DNA from: Verrucomicrobiota bacterium JB022
Lineage (GTDB): Bacteria > Verrucomicrobiota > Verrucomicrobiia > Opitutales > Oceanipulchritudinaceae
Reading direction: 5' to 3'
Length of the DNA: 64,000 bases
Assembly (NCBI GenBank): GCA_030673845.1
Contig: JAUTCQ010000017.1
Coordinates: 372,001-436,000 of the forward strand
Made by a program: the position numbers and the translations under genes. Shown one piece after another: positions 52,811 through 62,192 of the stretch; positions within the stretch are counted from its first letter, which is position 1; each line of letters opens with the position of its first letter. The notes below the pieces were generated by a model that was given only the letters and a program-made list of their open reading frames with translations, was not told the DNA's origin and did no database searches.

Positions 52811-55025
52811 ATTCCGCTACCTGCAGCAGCTGAAATGGCTGCTGGGTGGTCTGATGGCCCTGATCGCGATGGCGGGGGTCTTCAGCCTCGGGCTGGGTGC
52901 CGAGCTGTGGGTGACGCTTGGGATGCTGGCGGTGGGCGGCGTCATGTTGTGGCCCCAGCTCTCGCGACGGGTCCCGGCATGGGCATGGAAGAGCGTCACC
53001 CCGGTGCTGATCATCATCATCGTGACGGATTTTGTGCTGGCGGCAGGCGACGTCCTCGCCCCGCTGGTGCGCATGATCCTTTTCCTCACGATCTTGCGGG
53101 CGGTGCAGGAGCGCCAGCGGCGGGAAGATCTGCAACTGCTCCTGCTCTGTCTATTTTTAGTCATCGCGACAGGGGTGCTGAGTATGGAGCTGAGTTTCGC
53201 GCTCCAGGTGCTGCTTTTCACGCCGGTAGCGCTGTTCCAGCTCTTTACGATCAACCTGTCCGAGAACTACGTGGACGAGCAGGAGGTCGATCCCGATCGC
53301 TGGAAGCATTTTCGGTGGGTGGAGCTGCTGCGCTACCTGCGGCAGGTGCTGCATCCCCGCCTGCTTGGTCTCAGCACGCTGCTCTTCTTCGGGCTGACGG
53401 GCTTTGCTTCGCTGATCTTCATCTCGCTGCCGCGCTTCGACCTGGGCCAGCAGCTTCCGTTTGCCAGGCTCAGCACGACGGCGGGGCTGCCGGGGTTGAG
53501 CGAAGAGGTGGAGTATGGCGACGTGGTCGACCTGCTCGACGACGAGACGATTGCCTTGCGCGTGGATGTGGGTGGAGATACCCCGCCGTCCAACCCTTAC
53601 TGGCGCATGCTCGTGCTCGACGAGTTTACAGGCGAGGGCTTTCGGGCCTCCCGCTCGCTCCAGGCCACCAGCCGTTTTCGCGACCTGAACAGCTTCTCCG
53701 GCGAGGGCCCTTTTCGTAGCGAAGGCGATACCGGGCAGACGTGGACTTTCTACTTCGAGGGTGGCTTGAGCCGTTACCTGCCGTTGCCCGGCCCCTTTGG
53801 CCAGCTCCGCCTGCAAAGTGAGATGTCGGTCGGCTACAGCTATCCTGCCCGGACGATCCGGCTGCAGGAGGCGCAAAACAACGTGCTCTTTTACCGGCTG
53901 GAAAACTTAGCCCCCAACTCCCGCTACATCCCGGCCTTTACCCGAGAGTTGAACTGGTTTGCGCGGCTGGACCCGGAGCCACTGGAGGAAGAGGCCCCGG
54001 AGGCGGACCGCCTGGGCTATCCCGCCACGACGCTGGCCGGGCCGCAAGAGGCTGCGGCTCGCGCGGCCTTGGCCCGCTGGGTAGCCGAGATTGAAAAGGG
54101 CGAAGATCTGGGGCCGAACACCTTCATCACGCACGCCACCGCCTTTCTCCAACGCGATCGGGGCTATTCGACGAGTGTGACCATGCCCGACGAAGGTTGG
54201 ACGGACAACCGGATCTGCCGCTGGATCGAGGCCGGTCTGCCGGGCCACTGCGAGCTGTATGCCGGGGCGCTGATCCTGCTGGCGCGCGAGGCCGGCATCC
54301 CCGCCCGCATGGTCACGGGCTTTGCGGGCGGCGACTGGAACCCTTACGAGCACTACATCATGGTGCGCAACCGCCACGCGCATGCCTGGGTAGAGTTTTT
54401 CGATCCCGAGCTGGGGTGGGTGCGGGCCGACCCGACGCCCAGCCGCGGCCTGCTGGGTGAGCAGAGCCAGCAGCAGGACCAGGGGCGGCGCGAGAGCCAG
54501 ATCGACGACACGCTGGGGGCCTACATCGACAGCCTGCGCGTGATGTGGTACCGCCGCGTCGTCAGCTTTGACCAGAACCAGCAACAGGCGATGCTCGAAG
54601 GGCTGCGCGACTCCTTTAAAAAGATGGGCCCGTCGTTGCGCGAGCGTTTGGCGGAGTGGTGGCAAGGGCTGCGCACCTGGTGGGCCGAAGGGCTCAGCTG
54701 GGGCAAACTGGGGCACCTCGCCTTGCAGATCCTCATCACCCTGATGGCGTGGCTGGGCCTGCGTATGCTGTGGGTGGCTTGGGCGAAGCATCGAGCCGCG
54801 CGGCCCGGCGGGCTGGAGCCGGCACGCAAGCGGGCGGGCATGTGGCTGCGGCGCCTGGAGGGCCTGCCTGCGGGGGCCGATCCGGAGGCTTCCAGGGCCG
54901 TGTGCGAACAGCTTTTGCTGATCCGCTATGGCGACGCGGAGGCTTGGCCGCGCCCCCAGACTGTTTTTCGACAGGCCCGCAAACTTCGGACCCATCTTAG
55001 GTCGACCCGCAGCCGCACGACTTGA
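52785..55025 (+). CDS. Transglutaminase-like membrane protein (TgpA/DUF3488 type)
   Basis: The 746-residue protein has N-terminal membrane helices (about 15-215), then an exported transglutaminase-like domain with nucleophile Cys489 (GLPGHCELYAG), His in NRHAHAWVEFF and Asp in GWVRADPTPSRG. A membrane helix (ILITLMAWLGLRMLWVAW) and a basic C-terminal DUF4129-like tail follow. TgpA of Pseudomonas is an essential periplasmic transglutaminase whose substrate is unknown. It is the last gene of the HTH-MoxR-GNAT-DUF58-TgpA operon. Confidence 0.9.
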   Translation: MANLQAKLEFRYLQQLKWLLGGLMALIAMAGVFSLGLGAELWVTLGMLAVGGVMLWPQLSRRVPAWAWKSVTPVLIIIIVTDFVLAAGDVLAPLVRMILFLTILRAVQERQRREDLQLLLLCLFLVIATGVLSMELSFALQVLLFTPVALFQLFTINLSENYVDEQEVDPDRWKHFRWVELLRYLRQVLHPRLLGLSTLLFFGLTGFASLIFISLPRFDLGQQLPFARLSTTAGLPGLSEEVEYGDVVDLLDDETIALRVDVGGDTPPSNPYWRMLVLDEFTGEGFRASRSLQATSRFRDLNSFSGEGPFRSEGDTGQTWTFYFEGGLSRYLPLPGPFGQLRLQSEMSVGYSYPARTIRLQEAQNNVLFYRLENLAPNSRYIPAFTRELNWFARLDPEPLEEEAPEADRLGYPATTLAGPQEAAARAALARWVAEIEKGEDLGPNTFITHATAFLQRDRGYSTSVTMPDEGWTDNRICRWIEAGLPGHCELYAGALILLAREAGIPARMVTGFAGGDWNPYEHYIMVRNRHAHAWVEFFDPELGWVRADPTPSRGLLGEQSQQQDQGRRESQIDDTLGAYIDSLRVMWYRRVVSFDQNQQQAMLEGLRDSFKKMGPSLRERLAEWWQGLRTWWAEGLSWGKLGHLALQILITLMAWLGLRMLWVAWAKHRAARPGGLEPARKRAGMWLRRLEGLPAGADPEASRAVCEQLLLIRYGDAEAWPRPQTVFRQARKLRTHLRSTRSRTT

Positions 55026-55046
55026 GCCTCACGAAGGAATCTGCCC

Positions 55047-55115
55047 AAAAATTGCCTGCCCCAAATGTAAAAAGGCGGTGATGCCAACCAACGGTGGTAA
55101 TCTTTAGGCAATTTT
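55047..55115. repeat. Inverted repeat flanking the Amt-chemoreceptor promoter region
   Basis: AAAATTGCCT (55047-55056) is matched inverted by AGGCAATTTT (55106-55115), 49 bp apart. The right arm overlaps the -12 element of a sigma-54-like site. It could be an operator or a weak terminator for the upstream operon. Confidence 0.5.
55095..55110 (+). promoter_or_regulatory. Weak sigma-54-like site before the Amt-chemoreceptor gene
   Basis: TGGTAATCTTTAGGCA has GG and GC dinucleotides at exact -24/-12 spacing, but the -24 box has T and A for two Cs and the -12 box starts AG. It is about 52 bp upstream of the chosen start. Confidence 0.35.
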
Positions 55116-55161
55116 CCTCAGTCGCTCCCGGAGGCATGGCGTATGCCCTATGAGGGGTGCG

Positions 55162-57354
55162 ATGATCACTGCGAGACACATCTATGATTGCTCCGCCCCG
55201 CGTGGATGGCGGAGAGGGGTGACGGGGGGCGCCCTGCTGCTACTGCCCTCCCTTTTGAGTGCGCAAGACATGGCCGAGGGGATTTCGCTCGTCCAGCACC
55301 ACCTCGACCTGGCGTGGATCATGATCGCCAGCGCGCTGGTGTTTCTGATGCAGGCGGGCTTTCTTTGTCTGGAGAGCGGCATGTCGCGCGCGAAAAGCTC
55401 GATCAACGTCGCGGTGAAAAACCTGGGCGACTTCATTCTCGGCGCGCTTCTTTTCTGGCTCTTCGGCTTTGGCCTCATGTTTGGCCACAACCAAGGCTTC
55501 GGCCACCTCTTCGGCACGACGGATTGGATGCCGCACTTTGGCAGCAATGCCGAGCTGGCCGCGTTCTTTTTCTTCCAGACGATGTTTGCCGGCACCAGCG
55601 CCACCATTGTGAGCGGCGCTATTGCCGAGCGCACGCGCTTCTGGGCCTACCTTTGTATTGCCGGTTTCACCATCGCGATCATCTACCCAGTTTTCGGCCA
55701 CTGGGCCTGGGGCAGCCTTTTCTATGGCGACGCGGCGGGCGGCTGGCTGGAGGCACGCGGCTTTCACGACTTTGCGGGCTCGACGGTCGTGCACAGCATT
55801 GGGGGCTGGGTGGCCCTCGCCGCTGCTGTCGTGGTCGGCCCGCGTCGCGAGCGCTTCGATGAGAAGGGCAACGCGCGGCAGATCCAGCCGCACAGCGTGA
55901 TCCTGGTCTACATCGGCGTCTTGCTGCTGTTCTTTGGCTGGTTCGGCTTCAACGCCGGCAGCACGCTCGAAGTGTCGGGCGCCATTGCGAGCATCGCGGT
56001 GAACACCATGCTGGCCGGTTGCGCAGGCTCGCTCTTCGCGGGTATTACCAGTGCGATTTTCGACCCGAGCAAGAAAGTCCAGGCCGTCAGCCTCGCCAAT
56101 GGCACCATCGCGGGCCTCGTGGGGATCACGGCCGGTTGCGACGCAGTGTCGGCGGGTGGGGCGATCATCATCGGCATCGTGGCCGGGGTATTGCTCGAGC
56201 TGGGCGGCAAACTGCTCGAAGCCATGCGCGTCGACGACGTGGTGGGCGCGGTGCCGGCCCACGCCATGTGCGGCGTGTGGGGCACGCTCGCGGTTGGCCT
56301 CTTTGCGGTCGAATTGCCCGAAGATACGACCCGCATCGCCATGATCGGCGTGCAGGCGCTGGGTGCGCTGGTGGCCTTTGGCTGGGCCTTCGGCGGTGCC
56401 TTCGTAGTCTTCAGCCTCCTGAACCGTGTGATGCCGCTGCGGGTCGACCCCGAAGACGAAGCCCTCGGGCTCAACCTGGCCGAGCACGGAAGCAGCTCCA
56501 GTTTGCTCGACTTGGCGGCGTCGATGGAAGACATCTCCCGCTCGGGTAACTACGAGCGTCGCGTGTCCGTCGAAATCGGGACCGAAGTGGGCGACCTTGC
56601 CCGCAGCTTCAACCGCCTCCTTGCCGCCGTCGACAGCGCGCTCGAACGCAACGCACAGATCGTGCAGCGCTCGCAAGCCCACCTGGAGGAGAATCTCCAG
56701 CAGCTGGAGGCCGATACGCGTCAGACGAGCGAACGCCTCGGCGCCGCCCATAGCCATGCCAACGGCATGAACGAAAAGCTGGCCGTGATGAGCCGCAACC
56801 TCGTCGACAACAAGCGCAACCTCGAAAGCTCGACCGAAGACATCCGCGCCAACGCGCAAACCCTCTCCGGGCAGGCTGAGGAAATCCTTTCGACCATCCG
56901 CACCATCGCCGACTCGACCAACCTGCTGGCGCTCAATGCCTCCATCGAGGCCGCCCGGGCCGGGGAAGCCGGGGCCGGGTTTGCGGTGGTGGCCGATGAA
57001 GTGCGCCGCCTCGCCCGCAAGGCCCAACAAGCCGTGGCCGAGATCGACGAGCGCATGGACGCGATGGGCGATCTAAACCGTCAGTTGCTTGACGGGTTGC
57101 TCGGCCAGGCCAGCCAAAGCCGCGAGTCGGCCGGCGCCTGCACCTCCCTGCACGAGGCGACCAGCGAGCTGATGCAAGTGCTGCAAGAGGTGATGGAGGG
57201 CGCACGCCATACGCAAAACAACGTGGAGCAGACCTATGGCCGCCTCAGCGAAATTTACGTGGAGACCAAGCAGAAGGAGGTCGCCCAGCGCGACCGTCCC
57301 TACCTCAAGCGGGTGCCCGTCACCGCTTCGCTCCACGAATCTGCCTTGAGTTAG
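55162..57354 (+). CDS. Ammonium transporter fused to a HAMP and chemoreceptor signalling domain
   Basis: The 730-residue protein has a signal segment, then a full Amt (about 35-440): [20 protein letters not shown], the binding Asp and first pore His in [13 protein letters not shown], the second His in [12 protein letters not shown], and the conserved tail end [13 protein letters not shown]-like region (about 451-490, [15 protein letters not shown]) follows directly, then a long coiled coil whose tip at about 587-620 is the methyl-accepting chemotaxis signature ([20 protein letters not shown] and [15 protein letters not shown]). It should sense or transport ammonium and signal to CheA. Start 55162 is supported by GAGGGGTG five bases upstream; 55150 is possible. 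No che genes are nearby. Confidence 0.92.
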   Translation: MITARHIYDCSAPRGWRRGVTGGALLLLPSLLSAQDMAEGISLVQHHLDLAWIMIASALVFLMQAGFLCLESGMSRAKSSINVAVKNLGDFILGALLFWLFGFGLMFGHNQGFGHLFGTTDWMPHFGSNAELAAFFFFQTMFAGTSATIVSGAIAERTRFWAYLCIAGFTIAIIYPVFGHWAWGSLFYGDAAGGWLEARGFHDFAGSTVVHSIGGWVALAAAVVVGPRRERFDEKGNARQIQPHSVILVYIGVLLLFFGWFGFNAGSTLEVSGAIASIAVNTMLAGCAGSLFAGITSAIFDPSKKVQAVSLANGTIAGLVGITAGCDAVSAGGAIIIGIVAGVLLELGGKLLEAMRVDDVVGAVPAHAMCGVWGTLAVGLFAVELPEDTTRIAMIGVQALGALVAFGWAFGGAFVVFSLLNRVMPLRVDPEDEALGLNLAEHGSSSSLLDLAASMEDISRSGNYERRVSVEIGTEVGDLARSFNRLLAAVDSALERNAQIVQRSQAHLEENLQQLEADTRQTSERLGAAHSHANGMNEKLAVMSRNLVDNKRNLESSTEDIRANAQTLSGQAEEILSTIRTIADSTNLLALNASIEAARAGEAGAGFAVVADEVRRLARKAQQAVAEIDERMDAMGDLNRQLLDGLLGQASQSRESAGACTSLHEATSELMQVLQEVMEGARHTQNNVEQTYGRLSEIYVETKQKEVAQRDRPYLKRVPVTASLHESALS

Positions 57355-57394
57355 TCTCTTCGATTCCGGTCACCTGTCTCCTGTCTCTCGCCTG

Positions 57395-57435
57395 CAGGCT
57401 CCCTCTTTCACCAGAGGGGGCCTGTTCGGTTTCTT
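57395..57435 (+). terminator. Terminator after the Amt-chemoreceptor gene
   Basis: A 12-bp stem (CAGGCTCCCTCT / AGAGGGGGCCTG, one G-U pair) with a 6-nt loop is followed by a T-rich stretch, 41 bp after the stop. Confidence 0.8.
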
Positions 57436-57441
57436 GGACCT

Positions 57442-58941
57442 TTAATACTCCCAGATGACGCTTTCGCCGCCCGGGCCGACGACGTCGAGCACGCCGCCTT
57501 CTGCGTAGATGATCAGCCCGGAATAGTCTTCGCCCGCCACCGGCGCGATCTCGCGCAGGTAGGTTTCACGCAGGAGGGTGGGGTAGTCGACCGATTCCAC
57601 GTCGTTCTCGATGATGTAGCGTTGGCCGGTTTGCGCGATCTGCTTCAGGTTGTTTTCGATTGCGCCCTGCTGGGATGATACCCGAACCGATTGAAAGGCC
57701 GGGATCGCCATGGCCGCGAACATGCCCGCTACAATGGGGGTCGACGTCCCGAGTTGCGGGCTGATGGCACTCTCATTTACGCCGCGGCCTAGCAGACCGT
57801 CTTCTGTCAGCCAGGCGACATGTGCCGACGACTGCATGAGTGGGGCATACAACATTTTGGCCACGTTCGCCCCGGCGGCGGTACTGGGATTCATGGCGGC
57901 CAATTGCGTAAATATTTGATCCGCCAAATTTTGAGCGATGTCTGCATGTACAGGGCTCATGTAGCGCAATAACACTCCTGCGGGCACCTCGCCTTCAAAC
58001 ATGGCGCGGAACTGAGGGTCGTCCTTGAGGCGCGGCCCTTGTGCCCAGTGCTTGAGACCGTCCAGCCCTTCGCTGGAGAAGAGGACATCGCCGCCCGGTT
58101 GCTGAGAAACCAGGACTGCCGGGTTGATCGGCGCGCCTCCTTCCTGCGGGGCAAAGTGGTAAATCTCCCAGCCATCGGCCTCTTCCACCTGGCTGGCCTG
58201 ATTGGCCAAGGTAGGTAGAAGATTTACCATCGCTGCTGCCCCGCCTTTCAGGCGGAGGACGAGGTAGGCACGGGGGATCGCGGGTGCGTCGGGCGCAAGC
58301 TGCCACGGCTCCGCTTCCAAATCGTAATCGAGTGCATAGATGACGGGATACTGGAGGACTTTGAGCACATCTCGCGCCGTCAGCCCCTGTTCGTTCAGCT
58401 CGCGATCCAGCTGCAGATCGAGCAGCACGGGGCCATTTTCACCCATAATCTGGTTGGCGATGGCGTAGACCCCTTGCAACAGCGGTTCGTAGTCCAGTTG
58501 ACCTTCGAAGACGATGTCAGTCCCGGCGGGCAGCCATTCCAGCGAGTCGAATGCACGATTCTCCGCTCCCAGAATCTGCAGGAATTGCGGCACATTTTCG
58601 CCCTGCCAGTGGAGGAAACTACGGTGCCGGTAGAGCCCGTCTTCGATTTTCACCACCGAAGTGCCGTAGGCGTCCATACGGTCGGCGCCGAAAGTCGTGG
58701 CGATGAAGCGGAAGTCGAGCGGCACGGGGATGTTCTGCTGCATGGCCACGCTCTGCCACAACTCGTTGGCGACATCGGCACCGGTCAACACAAAGCCTTC
58801 GATATTCTGGAACTGCAGGGCCTGGCCTTCCAGGTCGAGCTCGGCGGTGACACGCTGGAAGAGGGCGCGGTCGGATTCAGGGGTGGCGGTGAGGGAGGCC
58901 GTGGCCAGCCCCAGGAGGATCAGCGGTAAATGACGCAGCAT
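57442..58941 (-). CDS. Secreted protein with internal pilin-like helix and WEY tail
   Basis: The 499-residue protein starts with a signal peptide (MLRHLPLILLGLATASLTA). Residues 20-400 resemble large extracellular lipoprotein-type domains (DUF3352-like, not certain). Near the end, VAGMFAAMAIPAFQSVRVSS plus an ENNLKQIAQTGQRYI helix looks like the N-terminal helix of Opitutae type IV pilins, but it is internal and lacks a prepilin peptidase site. The last 50 residues match the fragment at 1-224. It may therefore be a pilin-fold fusion that joins a surface fibre or is membrane-embedded by that helix (inference). Confidence 0.75.
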   Translation of the reverse strand: MLRHLPLILLGLATASLTATPESDRALFQRVTAELDLEGQALQFQNIEGFVLTGADVANELWQSVAMQQNIPVPLDFRFIATTFGADRMDAYGTSVVKIEDGLYRHRSFLHWQGENVPQFLQILGAENRAFDSLEWLPAGTDIVFEGQLDYEPLLQGVYAIANQIMGENGPVLLDLQLDRELNEQGLTARDVLKVLQYPVIYALDYDLEAEPWQLAPDAPAIPRAYLVLRLKGGAAAMVNLLPTLANQASQVEEADGWEIYHFAPQEGGAPINPAVLVSQQPGGDVLFSSEGLDGLKHWAQGPRLKDDPQFRAMFEGEVPAGVLLRYMSPVHADIAQNLADQIFTQLAAMNPSTAAGANVAKMLYAPLMQSSAHVAWLTEDGLLGRGVNESAISPQLGTSTPIVAGMFAAMAIPAFQSVRVSSQQGAIENNLKQIAQTGQRYIIENDVESVDYPTLLRETYLREIAPVAGEDYSGLIIYAEGGVLDVVGPGGESVIWEY

Positions 58942-59082
58942 AAATAAAATGTAATTTAACGGTCTGATGCTACCGTTTGGTCGGCATAGTGCGAGGGTTT
59001 TCTGGAGGTTGATATGATGTATATACCCTCATTTTAGGCCCGATGCTTTACAGGGGTTTTATTAGCTCTCATAATGGGCGTT

Positions 59083-62000
59083 ATGTCTCGATCTGCTCTA
59101 CTCCTTCTCTCGATTCTAGGCCTAACGTTCTCTCAGGTGACGGCCAAAGTGGGAGACAACTGGCTCACTACGCGCGGCGACAGCACGCCGCAGCTTCGCT
59201 ACTCGCTCGCGGAGGTCACCACCTCCGGCCGCATCATCGCGATCAACGACCACGGCAGCCTCATGCTCAGCGACAACAATGGCGCGAGCTGGCGCTACGA
59301 CCGGATCGAAGTCGATGGAGTGCCGGTCCGGGGCAGTTTTTCAGAGCTTTACCAAGTGCCGGGCGGCAGCCTCATCGCCGTCATGCGTCGGCTGGAGGAG
59401 TCGAGCGAAGGCTACTTCGACTACTACGTGCGCACCTATTTCGTCACCAGCAACGACAACGGCAACACGTGGTCGCTGGATGCGTTCCCGGTCCGCTCTG
59501 CGCGGCACCAGTTGAGCGGGCGCGAGTATCACGGCGTCGACATCACGGGGTTGATGCAAGGCCCTGGCGGCGAACTGCTGGCCTATGGCACCACGACGGG
59601 GACGAATAACCCCGGCTTTGTCTACTGGAGCATTGGCGGGGCCATTTTCCGGCGGAGCGGCGCTCAATGGGTGCAAGCTCACTTTGGTTATGGGCCGGTG
59701 GGCAAGATCGCGCAGGCGGGTGGCCGGGCGGTGGCGGTGAGCCACAACGCTGTCCTCGACAGTGCCGATGGTGCGGGCTGGAACGGCTACATTATGGGTG
59801 AAGCCCAGGTGACCGTCGAAGGATCATTGATGGATCTGGAGAAGCGCTACCGTCTGCGCCTGATCGATATTGAGGTATTGGAGGGGACTTACATCGCCCA
59901 GGGCGCTACCTTTGTAACCGTTGGTAACAGCGGCCTGATCGATACCAACATCTTTGATGAGACCTTCCTCTTTACGGCCGATGCGCCCTTTGCCGGCTCC
60001 CGGGTGTGGATGGGATCGGAAGAGCCTTACCGGGGCCGCTTTACCAAGATTGGGTCGAGCATCGCGGCGGTGGGCACCGGCGCGGCCTATGTCACCGAAA
60101 CGGGCACCAGCTTTTCGTTGGCTAATAACGAGATGACGGCGGGCGGCCGCACGGTGGCTTTCGACAGTGGCGCGACCGCGTTTGGGGTCGAGTCCAGCGA
60201 ACGGGTGTGGAAGACGACCAACGGCGGCGGCTCCTGGTCCAAGATCCTCGACCTCGAGCCTTTACCCGATCTGGATTTCCTTGGGGCGAGCGCCAGCGTG
60301 CTCTTTGCGCGCGGCGGGGGTTGCCTCTGGGCCAGTTACGACCAAGGCGACTCCTGGCAAGAGGTGCTGGCCAGCTTCAACGGCTATGGCGAGATCGTGA
60401 GGCTGGGCGACGGCACTCTGCTCATCGCCCAGAACGGGGGTGGCAACCTGCTGGTGAGTAGCGACAACGGGCGCACCTGGTCGACCCGGGCGGTCAATGT
60501 GGCCACCGGCTTTTCCGGTTACCTGATGCGCCGCGCCGATTCCGGCCGTATCCTGTTGCCGGCCACCGGGCGAGACATCTCCGGCAATGGCAAATTTTAC
60601 TACAGCGACGACGACGGGAACACCTGGAGCGAGACCACGGTCGGCCTCCCTTGGGGCGAATCTCCGGGCGCGGCTGTGTTTGCCGGTTCGGGGCACTGGA
60701 TCGTCACCAGCAACTCCTTTGCGAGCTTCAACCCCACGCTCTACCTGAGTGCCGATAATGGAGCCACCTGGACGGAAAGCACCTACCTGCGCAGCCTCGA
60801 AGGGCTCGATACCGTGTCTGGCGACCCCTCCACCAAGGTGATCGAGATCCAGAAGCTGGTTGCGGGCTCTTCCGGTCGCGTGGTCGCGCTGGGCGACGAC
60901 GAGATCCTGACCAGTGACGACCACGGCGCGACCTGGAAGGTGCGGTTCAACTTCGACTACGACAACCCCGGCCCCTTTCTCGCCTACGAGATCCGCGACA
61001 TCATCGAAGTGGGCGCGCGCTGGGTCGCCATCGGTCATTACCGCACGCCTTACCCGCAGAGCCGCAACAAGTTTTTCCTCCTCATCAGCGACGACGATGG
61101 GGCCACCTGGGGCCAGCGCCCGTTTGAGACCCGGATGCCCAGCACCTTCCTCTATCACCTGGCGGCGACCGAAGACGGACGCCTGATCATCGCGGGCGAC
61201 AATGGCGCGGTCTTCACGAGCGACCCGGAGCCGCCCCTTGCCGCCAGTGTGCCCGTCCTCACGGTGGGCGAGGGCCGCACAGAGGCTCTCATGATCGAGC
61301 GCCCCGATGCCGACGGCGCCATCGAGGCGTCTTACGTGTTGCGGCAGGATACCGCCCGTGCCGGGATCGACTTTGTCGCCGCTGGGGGCAAGCTGAGCTG
61401 GGCCGCCAACGACTTCGAGCCGAAGCCCGTTACCGTGCAGGCGTTGGACAATCAGACGCCCGACCCGGTGCGCCAGTTGCACCTGCAGCTTGCCTTCGAG
61501 ACCTCCGACGCGTTTGTCGGCACGATCGAGACGCCGATTGCGATCCTCGACGACGAGCAGCGTACCATGGCCGGCCTGCTCTTTGAAGACGTGACCGACC
61601 TCTACACGACGGAGGCGGGTGGCAGCGTCGCCATCGAGTTTGTCCTCGAGCGCAAGCCGACGACCGACGTAACGGTCCACGTCTCCGGGCTCGACGCAAC
61701 CGAAGGCACCCTCTCGGCCCAGGAATTTACCTTTACCCCGGCCAACTATAACCAACTGCAGACGTTGATCGTGACAGGGATCGACGATGCCTTCCCCGAT
61801 GGTGATTCGACTTACGACCTCACCTTCACGGTCGAGACGAGCGATGTCAGTTACGCCGCACTGTCTGCCACCAAGATTTCCGTGACCAATCGGGGCGAAG
61901 AGGCCTATGTGGTCGACGGCGAAACATTGGACGACATTTTCGCGCAACTCACGGAGTCGCTGGAAACGTCGATCGCGGCCGATGGCTCATTGCGGCTTCA

Positions 62001-62187
62001 CGTGCCTGCCAGCCGCTTCGAGCTCGATATCACCTCACAAACCAGCACCGACATGGTCAACTGGTCAGCCGGGCCTGTCCCCACCAAGGGCGAGACCTCC
62101 GGTGGCTACACCTACTACACCGTGCCGGTGGCCAACCCGAGCCAACCCACCTACTTCCGCTTCTACTTCGCCTACCCCGAGGAATAG
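59083..62187 (+). CDS. Large secreted protein with BNR/Asp-box repeats and Calx-beta domains
   Basis: The protein is about 1034 residues. After a signal peptide (MSRSALLLLSILGLTFSQVT) come at least nine Asp-box motifs of the S-x-D-x-G-x-T-W type (SDNNGASW, SNDNGNTW, TTNGGGSW, SYDQGDSW, SSDNGRTW, SDDDGNTW, SADNGATW, SDDHGATW, SDDDGATW), giving a sialidase/photosystem-stability-type propeller. The C-terminal 300 residues hold two Calx-beta-like domains (VGEGRTEALMIERPDADGAI; TTEAGGSVAIEFVLER). No catalytic sialidase Arg/Tyr set could be confirmed, so it is probably a binding or structural surface protein. ATG 59074 adds three residues. Monocistronic. Confidence 0.8.
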   Translation: MSRSALLLLSILGLTFSQVTAKVGDNWLTTRGDSTPQLRYSLAEVTTSGRIIAINDHGSLMLSDNNGASWRYDRIEVDGVPVRGSFSELYQVPGGSLIAVMRRLEESSEGYFDYYVRTYFVTSNDNGNTWSLDAFPVRSARHQLSGREYHGVDITGLMQGPGGELLAYGTTTGTNNPGFVYWSIGGAIFRRSGAQWVQAHFGYGPVGKIAQAGGRAVAVSHNAVLDSADGAGWNGYIMGEAQVTVEGSLMDLEKRYRLRLIDIEVLEGTYIAQGATFVTVGNSGLIDTNIFDETFLFTADAPFAGSRVWMGSEEPYRGRFTKIGSSIAAVGTGAAYVTETGTSFSLANNEMTAGGRTVAFDSGATAFGVESSERVWKTTNGGGSWSKILDLEPLPDLDFLGASASVLFARGGGCLWASYDQGDSWQEVLASFNGYGEIVRLGDGTLLIAQNGGGNLLVSSDNGRTWSTRAVNVATGFSGYLMRRADSGRILLPATGRDISGNGKFYYSDDDGNTWSETTVGLPWGESPGAAVFAGSGHWIVTSNSFASFNPTLYLSADNGATWTESTYLRSLEGLDTVSGDPSTKVIEIQKLVAGSSGRVVALGDDEILTSDDHGATWKVRFNFDYDNPGPFLAYEIRDIIEVGARWVAIGHYRTPYPQSRNKFFLLISDDDGATWGQRPFETRMPSTFLYHLAATEDGRLIIAGDNGAVFTSDPEPPLAASVPVLTVGEGRTEALMIERPDADGAIEASYVLRQDTARAGIDFVAAGGKLSWAANDFEPKPVTVQALDNQTPDPVRQLHLQLAFETSDAFVGTIETPIAILDDEQRTMAGLLFEDVTDLYTTEAGGSVAIEFVLERKPTTDVTVHVSGLDATEGTLSAQEFTFTPANYNQLQTLIVTGIDDAFPDGDSTYDLTFTVETSDVSYAALSATKISVTNRGEEAYVVDGETLDDIFAQLTESLETSIAADGSLRLHVPASRFELDITSQTSTDMVNWSAGPVPTKGETSGGYTYYTVPVANPSQPTYFRFYFAYPEE

Positions 62188-62192
62188 CCCTA

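Noticed and set aside
57442-58941. Ordinary type IV pilin or pseudopilin
   Set aside because: The pilin-like helix is about 400 residues from the start and no prepilin peptidase site precedes it, while a normal signal peptide is at the N-terminus.
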